NCBI GenBank assembly: GCA_963788935.1
Contig: CAWBIM010000009.1
Coordinates: forward strand, 62,001 to 126,000
Length of the DNA: 64,000 nt
Direction: 5' to 3'
Origin: JAOPZW01 sp963788935
GTDB lineage: Bacteria; Actinomycetota; Thermoleophilia; Solirubrobacterales; Solirubrobacteraceae
A program made the translations under genes and the position numbers. A model generated the notes under the pieces. It was not told the origin of the DNA, searched no databases, and worked only from the letters and a program-made list of their open reading frames with translations. Shown here piece after piece: positions 19,180-27,971 of this stretch (position 1 is its first letter; every line of letters begins with the position of its first letter).

Positions 19180-20148
19180 CTATGACCGCACGGCTGAGGC
19201 CGGCGCGCCGCTCGCCCCGATGGCGGCCTCGGCGTCCTCGCGCACCGGCGAGCCGGCCTGCACCGCGGCGAGCACGATGCCGACCCACAGCAGCGTCGCC
19301 GTCGCGACGTGCACCCACACGATCTCGGCCGGGAGCTTCAGGCGGTACTGGACGATCCCGATGACGCCCTGCAGCGCCATGAGCAGGCAGATGCGCGTGA
19401 GGCGCGTCTGGAGCTCGGGGTGCGCGTTCCGACGGCGGGCGAGCCACCAGGTCGCGACCGCGAGCAGTCCGAGCGCCGTGGCGAACCAGCCGTGGCGGTT
19501 GATGAGCCAGTTCAGCGTGTCGGCGCCCTCGAAGCTGAGGCGGTTGACGATGTCGCCGGTGCCCGAGCCGCCCGCGTGCGGGCCCGCGGCCGTCGCGGCC
19601 GTGCCGACGAAGATCGTCGCCGCGCCGAGCCCGAACATCGCCCAGATCGCGCGCGCCGTCGCGAGGTCGGCCGTCCGCGGCTCGCTCGGGCCGTAGTCGG
19701 GCCGGGCGCGCCAGGCCAGCGTCCCGGCCGCGACGAGGATGAGCATCGACAGCCCGTAGTGGGCCATGACCCAGCCGGGCGCGAGCCCGTAGACGACGGT
19801 CAGCCCGCCCATGACCGCCTGGATGACGACGCCGAGCGGGAGCAGGACGCCGAGGACCGCGAGGTCCTTGCGGAAGGGCTTGCGGAAGAAGGCGAGTAGC
19901 CCGGCCGCGACCGCGGCGAGCGCGACGAAGCTCGTCAGGGTGCGGTTGCCGAACTCGATGAGGGCGTGGCTGTTCGTCTCGGCGACGAGCCGCCCGTTGT
20001 CGTAGCACCGCGGCCAGCTCGGGCACCCGAGCCCGGACCCGGTGACGCGCACCGCGGCGCCCGTGAAGACGATCAGCGTCAGCGCCCCGAGGGCGACGGC
20101 GGTGACGAGGAAGTACGTGCGGGGGCTGACGGCGAAGCGCTCGCGCAT
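19180..20148 (-). CDS. ctaA: Heme A synthase (CtaA/Cox15)
   Basis: Membrane enzyme that converts heme O to heme A for aa3-type cytochrome oxidase. 322 residues from ATG 20148 (MRERFAVSPRTYF); an upstream ATG at 20169 is an alternative. Eight hydrophobic helices. The extracellular Cys pair of Bacillus-type CtaA is in GLGCPSWPRCYDN. Four heme-ligand histidines lie in NSHALIEFGNRT, MAHYGLSML, NRHGWFATAL and WVHVATATLL, two per four-helix half. GAAVRVTGSGLGC is the family signature. No ctaB or oxidase genes are adjacent. Confidence 0.93.
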   Translation of the reverse strand: MRERFAVSPRTYFLVTAVALGALTLIVFTGAAVRVTGSGLGCPSWPRCYDNGRLVAETNSHALIEFGNRTLTSFVALAAVAAGLLAFFRKPFRKDLAVLGVLLPLGVVIQAVMGGLTVVYGLAPGWVMAHYGLSMLILVAAGTLAWRARPDYGPSEPRTADLATARAIWAMFGLGAATIFVGTAATAAGPHAGGSGTGDIVNRLSFEGADTLNWLINRHGWFATALGLLAVATWWLARRRNAHPELQTRLTRICLLMALQGVIGIVQYRLKLPAEIVWVHVATATLLWVGIVLAAVQAGSPVREDAEAAIGASGAPASAVRS

Positions 20149-20240
20149 GCGGCCTACAGGATGCCGCATGACGACCGGAGGCGGTCCGGCCTCGTTTGTC
20201 GCACTTTGCGGCCTTCCCTCGCTGCGGTCGTGGACATCCG

Positions 20241-20322
20241 TTCGATTTCGTCCGAACCGGGGGCGAGGTCGCGCCGACCACGGGCTAGGTGAAGTGGGTG
20301 TAAGCGCCCTGACGAAATCGAA
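20241..20322. promoter_or_regulatory. 12-bp inverted repeat upstream of the surface protein gene
   Basis: TTCGATTTCGTC (20241-20252) and its exact complement GACGAAATCGAA (20311-20322) are separated by 58 nt in the divergent spacer between ctaA and the surface-protein gene. The arms are AT-richer than their surroundings. They could be paired operator sites or form a long-loop hairpin; no regulator is identified. Confidence 0.4.
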
Positions 20323-20347
20323 ATGCAGGCCAGGAGGGCCGAAGCAG

Positions 20348-22118
20348 ATGAAGATCAAGAAGAAGAGGCGCCGGGAACCGGCGCGAATCCGGCGGATGGC
20401 GGTCGCGGCGATCGCCACGCTGAGCGCGCTGGCCGCCGTGCTGGCGCCCGCGACGGCGGAGGCCGGGACGTACCACATGTACAACTGCCATGTCGCCGGC
20501 CACGAGACCGGCAACCACGGGCCCTGGACCTATCACCGCCGCATACGCGTACGCCAGGCACCAACCTCTGGTCCGCGTGCGGAGGCGCGGTCGGCCCGGC
20601 GGGCTACGAGTTCGGCACCTACCGCCGGCGGGATATCTCGGTGCGAATTCTCGCGTCGAATCTCACGCTCGTCGCAAGGACAACTCCAACATTCTCGATC
20701 AGCGGGATGAAGACGTGGTGGACATTGACCACGCGCTGACGCGCCACTGCGACGAGCTATGCCCAGCGGGTCCGATCACGGCGACGGTATCTGGAAGGAC
20801 GGCGTCCAAGCACGCGGAGTGGTCAGGCGGGCCGACCGCCAACTACACCGCTGCACTCCGGCTAGCGAGCACTCGAACCCGACGCAGCACTGTGACGCTC
20901 TCGCTTGCCTGCGCCGGGTCTGGCCTGGCTGCATGCCAAACGGCGGCATTCCCCTCACGGTCAACGGCGTGCAGACGATCCTCGTCCGAGAACGTCGCCC
21001 CGGGCGCGTCCATCGCTGGCGGCACACTGCTGCGCCGCAGTCGCACAGGCAGGACCGAAGACCGTCACGGTTCAGGGCACGCGACCACCGACTCCGGCGT
21101 CCGGAAGATCGAGGTGATGCTCGACGACCAGGTCGTTGCCTCGGTCGACTATGACCGCGACTGGAGCCGACCGCTGAGCGAGCAGAAGGTCGGCACGTGC
21201 GCCTACGAGTCGTGGCGCGCGTGCGACGCCGTCACAGACAGCGTGACTTCAGCGTGAATACGAGGCTCGTCAGTGACGGCGACATACGCCCTGACCGCTC
21301 GCGTCACCGACGCCGCAGGCAACACCACGACCACCACCCCGCAGTCGGTCACGATCGACAACATCCCCGACCCGGCTCCGGCTCAGCCCGTCGTCGGCCC
21401 GACCGGGCCCAACGGGAACAACGGCGCCACCGGCGCAACCGGGGCGGCCGGCCTCACCACGATCCTCACGCGCAACGGCACCAACGCTTCGGCGCAGGCT
21501 GCCATCAAGGCCCGCTTCGTCGGCTCCGTCAGCGGCAAGGTCCGCGCCGCGTACGGCAAGAAGGTGCAGCTCGCCGGCCAGGTCCTTGCCCCCGGCGGCG
21601 CACCGATCGCCGGCGCCAAGATCAGCGTGCTGGCGAAGGACAAGTCCGTGGGGGCGACGATGGTCCCCGTCGGTGAGGTCACCACGGACGCCCAGGGCCG
21701 CTTCATCTACACCACCGTCGCGACCCGCTCGCGGACCGTTCGCTTCGGCTACCGCGCCAATCTCGAGGACGTCGATTTCGCCAAGACGATCGACTTCCAG
21801 CTCGGCGTGTTCCCGAGGATCAGCTTCAAGACCGACAAGGGCTCGTTGCGCAACGGGCAGAGCGTGCGGTTCTCCGGCTCGATCGCCGGCGCGCCCGCGA
21901 ACGCCAAGAAGGTCGTCGAGCTGCAGGTCCGCAAGGGCAAGGGCTGGCAGACGTTCGCCACCACCCGCCTGAAGAAGGGCCGCTTCTCGTACGCCTACCG
22001 GTTCAAGCGCACGCACGGGCGCGTCACCTACGTCTTCCGGGCGAGGGTTCGCGAGGAGGCGGGCTTCCCGTTCCTCAGCGGCACCTCCAAGACCCGGAAG
22101 GTCACGGTCCGCGGCTGA
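20348..22118 (+). pseudogene. Collagen-like secreted surface protein, multiply frameshifted
   Basis: ATG 20348 has AGGAGG ten bases upstream. The N-terminus is basic (MKIKKKRRREPARIRRM) with a signal-peptide core ending PATAEAGTYHMYNCHVAG. Coding signal then jumps frame: LWSACGGAVGPAGYEFG near 20570, VVDIDHALTRHCDELCPAGP near 20720, GVRKIEVMLDDQVVASVDYD near 21100, and from 21273 ATYALTARVTDAAGN. The last ~240 residues are intact, with a short collagen-like run (GPTGPNGNNGATGATGAAG) and two beta-rich domains (AYGKKVQLAGQVLAPGGAPIAGAK; GSLRNGQSVRFSGSIAGAP). At least three breaks and relaxed codon use at 20.5-21.2 kb suggest real decay or poor sequence. It probably encoded a cell-surface protein. 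Confidence 0.6.
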
Positions 22119-22150
22119 TCCGCCGCGGCCGGCCCTCCGCCACTGCGTCC

Positions 22151-22175
22151 GTTCCGGCCTCCCCCCGGCCGGAGC
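22151..22175. terminator. Hairpin between convergent surface-protein and rmlC genes
   Basis: TCCGGCC (22153-22159) pairs with GGCCGGA (22167-22173) around a C-rich 7-nt loop, extendable by a G-U and a G-C pair to 22151/22175. It lies between two convergent stops. Confidence 0.45.
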
Positions 22176-22196
22176 GGGCGCCGTCGGCAGGCGGTC

Positions 22197-22754
22197 CTAC
22201 GCGGGCCGCAACGCCGCCGCCACCTGGGCGAACGGCGGTGCGGTGCGGTCGCGCTCGGACAGCATCCGCTCCTCGGGCCGGATCGGCCACTCGATCCCGA
22301 CCTCGGGGTCGTCGGGGGCGAAGCCGCGATCCGCATCCGCCGACCAGTACGCGGTCTGCTTGTAGATGACGTCGGCGACGTCGCTCACTACGCAGAACCC
22401 GTGCGCGAAGCCGACCGGCGCGAAGAGCATCCGCAGGTTCTCGTCGTCGAGCGGATAGGCCTCCCAGCGGCCGAACGTGTCGGAGTCCGGGCGGATGTCG
22501 ACGAGCACGTCGACGATCGCGCCGCGCGCGCACCGCACCAGCTTCGCCGCCGGGGGCTCGGGCTGGAAGTGCATCCCCCGCAGCACCCCGCGGGCCGACC
22601 GCGAGTGGTTGTCCTGGACGAAGTGGGCCGTTATCCCGAACCGCTCCCCGAGCGTCGACTCGCGGAACGTCTCGGCGAAGAACCCGCGCGCGTCGCCGAA
22701 GCGCGCGGGCTGGATGAGGACCGGCCCGTCGAGCTCGGTGGCGATCTGCTCCAT
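22197..22754 (-). CDS. rmlC: dTDP-4-dehydrorhamnose 3,5-epimerase
   Basis: Third enzyme of dTDP-L-rhamnose synthesis, which epimerises C3 and C5 of dTDP-4-keto-6-deoxyglucose. 185 residues from ATG 22754 (MEQIATELDGPVLI); a GTG at 22763 is possible. Family motifs: FGDARGFFAETF, FVQDNHSRSARGVLRGMHFQ with the catalytic His, GAIVDVLVDIR, FAPVGFAHGFCVVSD and DVIYKQTAYW with the catalytic Tyr. rmlA, rmlB and rmlD are not in this window. It supplies L-rhamnose for the glycosyltransferases that follow, some of which look like rhamnosyltransferases. Confidence 0.92.
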   Translation of the reverse strand: MEQIATELDGPVLIQPARFGDARGFFAETFRESTLGERFGITAHFVQDNHSRSARGVLRGMHFQPEPPAAKLVRCARGAIVDVLVDIRPDSDTFGRWEAYPLDDENLRMLFAPVGFAHGFCVVSDVADVIYKQTAYWSADADRGFAPDDPEVGIEWPIRPEERMLSERDRTAPPFAQVAAALRPA

Positions 22755-22798
22755 GGCGGCCACAGGGTAGGAGACCCTGCTTGAATCAGGCCGACGTC

Positions 22799-23071
22799 AT
22801 GCCCGAGACCACCTCAGACGACACCACCCTCCTCCGCGAGCGCAACGACGCCTGGGCCGCCGCCCAGCGCGCGAAGGCACTCGAGGGCGAGGTCGCCGAG
22901 TTGCGTGAGGTCCTGAGTCATCGCGAGCAGTCGGTCTCGTGGCGTGTCACCGCGCCGCTGCGTCGCCTGGGCCACGCGTTGCGGCCGAAGCGCGTCAGCC
23001 GCCGACACCGACTGACGCGTCGAACGCGAGCCGGGCGTAGACGTCCGACGCCCGCGAGGCCCGCGCGGTGA
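22799..23071 (+). CDS. Small coiled-coil protein with a glycosyltransferase-tail motif
   Basis: A 90-residue frame from ATG 22799. Residues ~10-45 are a charged coiled coil (LLRERNDAWAAAQRAKALEGEVAELREVL). SHREQSVSWRVTAPLRRLGHALRPKR follows across two segments; it is the basic tail commonly found at the end of actinobacterial surface-glycan glycosyltransferases. Here it stands alone. The frame runs to 23071, but the last ~20 Arg-rich residues look out of frame; one skipped base would end it at a TGA near 23017. It converges on the minus-strand gene ending at 22995. A membrane-tethering or adaptor role for the glycan enzymes is a guess. Confidence 0.5.
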   Translation: MPETTSDDTTLLRERNDAWAAAQRAKALEGEVAELREVLSHREQSVSWRVTAPLRRLGHALRPKRVSRRHRLTRRTRAGRRRPTPARPAR

Positions 23072-23644
23072 GCCGCGCCATGCGCCGCAGCGCATCGAAC
23101 GCGAGCGGGCGCAGTCGCCGCGGCCTGCGCGAGCACGACCAGCTCGTTGGCGTCCAGCGCGACGAGACAGTCGATGCCGTCCTGCCAGCCGAACGCCGGG
23201 CTCAGCGAGCGGACGACGGCCAGCCGCCCCGCCGCCGCAACGGCCGGCAGCGTCTCCGGGAAGCCGCCCTCGTCCGGATAGACGACGGTGCCCGCCGCCT
23301 CGAGATCCGCGCGTCGCAGTCGGTCGGCGAGGCGCACGGCCACACCGTGCTCCTCGAGCAACCGCCCCACCTCGGCGCGCCGAGAATGGATCGACGTCCA
23401 CGACCAGGGCCGGGGCATCCGGCGCCGGCAACCCGAGCTCGAACAACTCGTCCGCCGCAGGCCACGGCGCGCGCCGCCACAGCCCCTCGCCTGACGGGGC
23501 GACGAGCCGCTCCGCCGCTCCGAGCCGACGTGCGCCGAACCGGATCGCCGCGTTCTCGGCCGGCTCCTCACCGACCGCGATCGTCACTCCCTCCGGCGTC
23601 GCGCCCTCCACGAGGGGCCCGTCGACCGCGCTCGCGACGAGCAT
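22995..23644 (-). CDS. Unknown protein of the glycan locus, coupled to the upstream glycosyltransferase (frameshifted)
   Basis: ATG 23644 overlaps the TGA of the upstream glycosyltransferase gene (ATGA). The repaired product is about 215 residues: MLVASAVDGPLVEG, RLVAPSGEGLWRRAPWPAADELFELG, APALVVDVDPFS, VGRLLEEHGVAVRLADRL, TVVYPDEGGFPETLPAVAAAG, FGWQDGIDCLVALDANELVVLA and ending RASDVYARLAFDASVGVGG. Frame changes fall near 23390 and 23110. The alternating beta/alpha pattern and the terminal helical part resemble a Rossmann half of a GT4-like protein, but no catalytic motif is visible. It could be a degenerate or accessory glycosyltransferase domain. Confidence 0.5.
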
Positions 23645-24869
23645 CAGCGCCGCCCCCGGCGCCGAGCGAGCGGCGCGCGAACCGTCCACCACGCCCGCCG
23701 CACCCGCTCCGCCAGCCGATAGGTGGTCGACGACACGAGGAGCTCGAGGTGTCGCTCGGCCTGCGCGACCTCGCCGGTGCGCCGCGCGAACGCGAGGCGG
23801 CCGAGGTCGACGTTGCGCGCGACCGCCCGCGCGAGCGCCCGGCGGCGCGCGTCCTCGGACGGCGGCTCGCGCTCGAGCACGGCCGAAAGCGCGGTGGCCA
23901 GTGCGTCGACCGATTCCTCATCGGACGGCCACGCCGTCGCCGTCTCGAGCGCGCCCTCGCCCAGTCGACGCAGCAGCGCCCGGTCCCGCGCGAGCACGTC
24001 GAGCCACGCAGCGGTCCCACCGAGGTCGTCGAACATCGCCTGGACGCCGTTGACCCCATGGCGCAGCCAGTCCGCCTGCGCCGCCGTACGGCGTCACGAC
24101 GCTCGGCGTCCCGACCGCGGCCGCCTCGAGTGGCGCCATGCCGAGGCCCTCCCCGCGCGAGAGCTTGAGCAGGACGTCGGTCGACGCGTACAGCTCGGCC
24201 ATCTCGGGCGGCGTCAGTCCGCCCACGACCCGTGTGACCGGCAGCCCGCGAGGCCGCAGCCGGGTCCAGCGAGACGAGCGTCGTCTCGACCGGTTCGCGC
24301 ATCGCACCCACGGCCGCGAGCGCGTCGTCGACGCCCTTCAGCCACAGGCTCGGCTGCCCCTCGACGAGCACGCGCAGGGGACCGTCGGCAACGGGGCGCG
24401 GCACCCGCGGCGCGAACACCGCACGGTCCAGGCCGACCGGGACCACGTGCGCGTCGAGATCCGGCCGCACGGCGCGGACGACGTCGCCGAGGTACGCGCT
24501 GGCCGTCACCACCGCGTCGGCACCGGCGAGCGCGGCGCCCGCGGCGAGCCGGTCGAACGGCTCCCACCAGCGGTAGAAGCGTTCGTCGACCCCCTGCAGC
24601 ATCAACACGCGCCGCCGCGCTTCGAGCTCGAGCGCGACGTCCATCGTCGTCCACCACGTCCACGCCGCCACGTCCCACGGACGTCGAGCGGCGACACCCG
24701 CGCCCAGGACGCGGAGGCCATCGTCCTCGCGGTCCGTCGACTCCGGCTCGTCGAGCACCACGAGCGCCGCGTCCACGCCGGCCCGATCCCGCAGCAACCG
24801 CGCGTGTCGCGCGACGACCAGGATCCCGCCGGAGCGTTTCAGCGTTGGCACCACGAAGGCGACGCGCAT
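23644..24869 (-). CDS. GT4-like glycosyltransferase, rhamnan/WsaF type (frameshifted)
   Basis: About 405 residues from ATG 24869 (MRVAFVVPTLKRSGGILVV). The N-terminal Rossmann domain includes LMLQGVDERFYRWWEPFDRL and ADAVVTASAYLGDVV. The C-terminal domain includes DGPLRVLVEGQPSLWLKGVDDAL, ASTDVLLKLSRGEGLGMAPLEAAAVGTPSVVTPYGG (the nucleotide-sugar binding E-x7-E type loop) and LARDRALLRRLGEGALETAT. It ends with a GT-tail motif (LVSSTTYRLAERVRRAWWTVRAPLARR). Frame breaks occur near 24255 and 24080. Similarity in layout to WsaF-like rhamnosyltransferases fits the nearby rmlC; the donor is inferred, not shown. Confidence 0.75.
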
Positions 24870-24927
24870 TCGGCCGCGGACCCTACCCGCGGGCCGTCGC
24901 GCCAGGACGACGCACTACCCTGGGCGC

Positions 24928-25218
24928 GTGCACGCCGACGGGGACACCGCCGCCCGCGACGCGGCCCCCGCCCTCGCCGGCACGGGGTCCGAGCGGGCCG
25001 TCCTGGAGGCCGAGCGCGACCGGCTCCGCGCGATCGCCGCCACCACGCCGGCGCTCGAGGCGGAGGCCGAGACCCTGCGCCGCCGGATCGACGCGATCGA
25101 GCGCACTGCCATGTGGCGCGGCACGTTCCCGCTGCGCTTCGCGCGCAAGCTCGTCGTGAAGCGCTACTGGATCGCGTTCCGCGCCGCCCGCTGGCTCAAG
25201 GACCGCTGGGAACCGTGA
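24928..25218 (+). CDS. Small coiled-coil protein with GT-tail motif, coupled to the bifunctional glycosyltransferase
   Basis: 96 residues from GTG 24928. Coiled coil at ~20-60 (ERAVLEAERDRLRAIAATTPALEAEAETLRRRIDAIERT in segments), then a basic, aromatic tail (MWRGTFPLRFARKLVVKRYW..RAARWLKDRW). Its TGA overlaps the ATG of the next gene (TGATG), so the pair is translationally coupled. It is the second such stand-alone tail protein here (the other is at 22799). It may help position the glycosyltransferase at the membrane; no known family beyond the tail motif. Confidence 0.7.
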   Translation: MHADGDTAARDAAPALAGTGSERAVLEAERDRLRAIAATTPALEAEAETLRRRIDAIERTAMWRGTFPLRFARKLVVKRYWIAFRAARWLKDRWEP

Positions 25219-27422
25219 TGGCGACGGTCACCGTCGCCATCCCCGTCCTCAACGGCGCCCGCTACCTCGACGAGGTCCTCACCGCCGTCGATGCGCAGGA
25301 GGTCGACCGTGAGGTCGAGCTGCTGATCTGGGACTCGGGCTCCACCGACGGCTCGCTCGACATCGCGCGGCGCCACGGCGCGCGGATCCACGAGATCCCC
25401 AAGCGCGAGTTCTCCCACGGCGGCACCCGTAACCGCATGGCCGCGATGGCGCGCGGCGAGCACGTCGCGTTCATCACGCAGGACGCGACCCCGGCTTCCC
25501 CGCGCTGGCTCGCGGCGCTGCTCGAGGGCTTCGCGATCGCCGACGACGTCGCCGCCGTCTTCGGCCCGCACATCCCGCGCCCCGACGCGAGTCACATGAT
25601 CAAGTGCGAGATGGAGCGCCACTTCGCCACGTGGGGCGACGGCGGGCGGACGATCGACGTGCAGCGCCTCGACCGCTCGCCGGCCGGACTCGCGCTCTAC
25701 GGCGACTTCCCCGGGCGGTGGACATTCCTCTCCGACGTCAACTGCGCCGTGGCGAAGTGGGCCCTCCAGCGCGTGCCGTATCGCGAGGTCCCCTACGCCG
25801 AGGACCAGCTGCTCGGGCGTGAGCTCATCGAGGCCGGCTACGCGAAGGTCTTCCACCCCGACGCGGCCGTCGTGCACTCGCACGACTATCCCCCCGCCGA
25901 CTTCCTGCGCCGCTACTTCGACGAGTTCCGGTCGCTGCGGGAGGTGCTCGACCACGTCGAGCCCGCCGGCGCGTGGCGCAACCAGCGCGTGCTCCGCGGG
26001 CTGCTGCGCGCCGACGAGCGCTGGCTGCGCCGGCACGACGTGCACGGCTCCGAGCTCGTCAAGGCGCTCGCCGTCTCCGCCCGCCACCACACGATCCGCC
26101 AGGCGGGCGCGATCCTCGGCTCGCGCGCCGACCGGATGCCACCCGCCGTGCGCCGGCGCCTGTCGCTGGAGAACCGTGACTCCTTCGTCCCGGCGGACGT
26201 CCCGGCCAGCCCGCTCGTCCCGGCGGAGAACGAGGGCGACGGCGCGCCGTTGAAGGCGAACCGCACCTGGGCGTGGGAGTTCATCCGCACGAGCTACCCG
26301 ATGCGCCCGCTCGCGCTCGAGCCCCACACCGGCCGGAGCGACGGCCCGATGACCCTTGCCTGGCTCGTCCCGCCATGGAAGGTCGGCTCGGGCGGGCACA
26401 CGACGATCTTCCGGCTCATCCGCCAGCTCGAGCAGCGCGGGCACCGATGCGCGATCTACGTCTTCGACCCGTTCAACTACGAGCCCCGGTCGGCCGAGGA
26501 GATCCGCACCGAGATCCGGACCAGCTTCATCCCGGTCGAGGCGCAGGTGTTCAAGGGCCTCGACCGGTGGCTCGGCGCCGACGTCGGGATCGCGACCAAC
26601 TGGTGGACGGCCTGGCCGCTGCGCGACCTGCCCGGCTGCCGCGAGAAGGCCTACCTCGTGCAGGACGACGAGACGCAGTTCCAGGCGACCTCGGCGCAGA
26701 GCATCTGGGCCGCCGACACGTACCGGATGGGCTACCGCGGCATCGCCTACACGCCGTGGATGGCCGGCCTGCTCGCGCGCGACTACGGCATGGAGGCCCG
26801 CTGGTTCGAGTGCGGCACCGACCTCGAGACGTACCCGTTCGGGGACGAGCCGCGCGAGCCGGGACTCATCGCGGTCTACGCGCGGCGGGAGACCGAGCGG
26901 CGCGCGGTCGACCTCGCGATGGCGGGCATCGCGACGCTGTTCGAGCGCCGGCCCGGCGTCCGCGTGACGCTCTTCGGCTCGAACGCGAAACAGAACTCCC
27001 CCGTGCCCGCGACGAACCTCGGCGTGCGCCCGCCGGCCGACCTCGCGGCGCTCTACCGGCGCGCGAGCGCAGGCGTCGTGTTCTCGCTGACGACGCATTC
27101 GCTGGTCGCCCAGGAGATGATGGCCAGCGGGCTGCCGCTCGTCGAGCTCAACGGGGACAACGTGGCCTCGGCGCTCGGCCGCTCCGGTGAGCGCGCCATG
27201 CTCGCGGACCCCCGCCCCGACGCGATCGCCGACGCGCTGCAGGCCGTGCTCGACCGGCCCGACGAGGCGGCCGCGATGGCGCAGCGGGCGCGCGGTTTCG
27301 TCGAAGGCCTGACCTGGGAGCGCGCCGGCGACCAGGTCGAAGCGGCGTTGCGGTCGTTCCTGGCCGAGCCGTCGCGCGGGCCGCTCGTCAGCCGGAGCGC
27401 CGGCGCAGCCACCAGCCGCTGA
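25218..27422 (+). CDS. Bifunctional glycosyltransferase: GT2 domain fused to a WsaF-like GT4 domain
   Basis: 734 residues in one intact frame. Residues ~1-310 are GT2: VTVAIPVLNGARYLDEVL, IWDSGSTDGSLDIARRHGA, HGGTRNRMAAMARGE, FITQDATPAS (metal site) and EDQLLGRELIEAGYAKVFHP, typical of rhamnosyltransferases of the WbbL/RfbN type. Residues ~330-720 are a GT-B domain: WLVPPWKVGSGGHTTIFRLI, LGADVGIATNWWTAWPL, YLVQDDETQF, GLIAVYARRETERRA and VFSLTTHSLVAQEMMASGLPLVELNG, the WsaF signature. It probably adds two successive (rhamnosyl) residues to a surface polymer. Coupled to the small coiled-coil gene upstream; its 3' end overlaps the convergent gene by 35 bp. Confidence 0.88.
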   Translation: MATVTVAIPVLNGARYLDEVLTAVDAQEVDREVELLIWDSGSTDGSLDIARRHGARIHEIPKREFSHGGTRNRMAAMARGEHVAFITQDATPASPRWLAALLEGFAIADDVAAVFGPHIPRPDASHMIKCEMERHFATWGDGGRTIDVQRLDRSPAGLALYGDFPGRWTFLSDVNCAVAKWALQRVPYREVPYAEDQLLGRELIEAGYAKVFHPDAAVVHSHDYPPADFLRRYFDEFRSLREVLDHVEPAGAWRNQRVLRGLLRADERWLRRHDVHGSELVKALAVSARHHTIRQAGAILGSRADRMPPAVRRRLSLENRDSFVPADVPASPLVPAENEGDGAPLKANRTWAWEFIRTSYPMRPLALEPHTGRSDGPMTLAWLVPPWKVGSGGHTTIFRLIRQLEQRGHRCAIYVFDPFNYEPRSAEEIRTEIRTSFIPVEAQVFKGLDRWLGADVGIATNWWTAWPLRDLPGCREKAYLVQDDETQFQATSAQSIWAADTYRMGYRGIAYTPWMAGLLARDYGMEARWFECGTDLETYPFGDEPREPGLIAVYARRETERRAVDLAMAGIATLFERRPGVRVTLFGSNAKQNSPVPATNLGVRPPADLAALYRRASAGVVFSLTTHSLVAQEMMASGLPLVELNGDNVASALGRSGERAMLADPRPDAIADALQAVLDRPDEAAAMAQRARGFVEGLTWERAGDQVEAALRSFLAEPSRGPLVSRSAGAATSR

Positions 27423-27960
27423 GGCCGGCGAGCAGGAGCACGACGGCGCCGCCCGCGATGGCCAGGGCGGGCGTCGGGCCGTTGTCGGCGGCTGCGGTCT
27501 TCGCGGCCAGCTGCGCGTCGCGGACCTCCGCCGGCGGGGGCAGCTGCTCGGACGGGGCCGGGCTGGTCATCGTGGTCTCGGTCGACGGGACCGAGGTGGT
27601 CGTCGTGGACGACTTGGACTTGTGACTCGGCTTCTCCGACGCCTTCGGCTTCGCCGGCGTGGTGGTCGTCGGCGTCGTGGTCGTCGTCGTGTCCGGCTGC
27701 ACGCCCTGTCCGAAGAGCGGAGCCGAATCGGTGCCGGTGGTGCTGGTGCTCGTCTGCGCGGGCACCGACTGCTTCTGCTTGCTCGTCTTCGTGCCCTGCG
27801 CGTCGCGGCGCGCCTTCTGCACCGGGATGTCGTACTCGGTGCCCGACGGCGAGTTCGGGTCGACCGTGACGCCGCCGGGCGTCGTGCTCTGCGCGTACGC
27901 GCTCGCGGCCGGCACGAGGGCGGCCAGAAGCACGAGCAGGGCGGGAAGGGAGCGCCGCAT
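27388..27960 (-). CDS. Secreted Thr/Pro-rich protein with C-terminal membrane anchor
   Basis: 190 residues. Signal peptide MRRSLPALLVLLAALVPAASAYAQ. A Thr/Ser/Pro/Lys-rich linker follows (runs of TTTTTTPTTTTP; KPKASEKPSHKSKSSTTTT), probably heavily modified or extended in the cell wall. A C-terminal helix (ALAIAGGAVVLLLAGLSGWWLRRR) with a positive stop resembles the end of sorted surface proteins, but no LPXTG motif precedes it. A short folded segment (VTVDPNSPSGTEYDIPVQKARRDAQG) sits near the N-terminus. It lies immediately upstream of the polymerase gene; a structural or glycan-carrying role is possible. No family recognised. Confidence 0.7.
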   Translation of the reverse strand: MRRSLPALLVLLAALVPAASAYAQSTTPGGVTVDPNSPSGTEYDIPVQKARRDAQGTKTSKQKQSVPAQTSTSTTGTDSAPLFGQGVQPDTTTTTTPTTTTPAKPKASEKPSHKSKSSTTTTSVPSTETTMTSPAPSEQLPPPAEVRDAQLAAKTAAADNGPTPALAIAGGAVVLLLAGLSGWWLRRRSG

Positions 27961-27971
27961 CCGGGTTCAGG

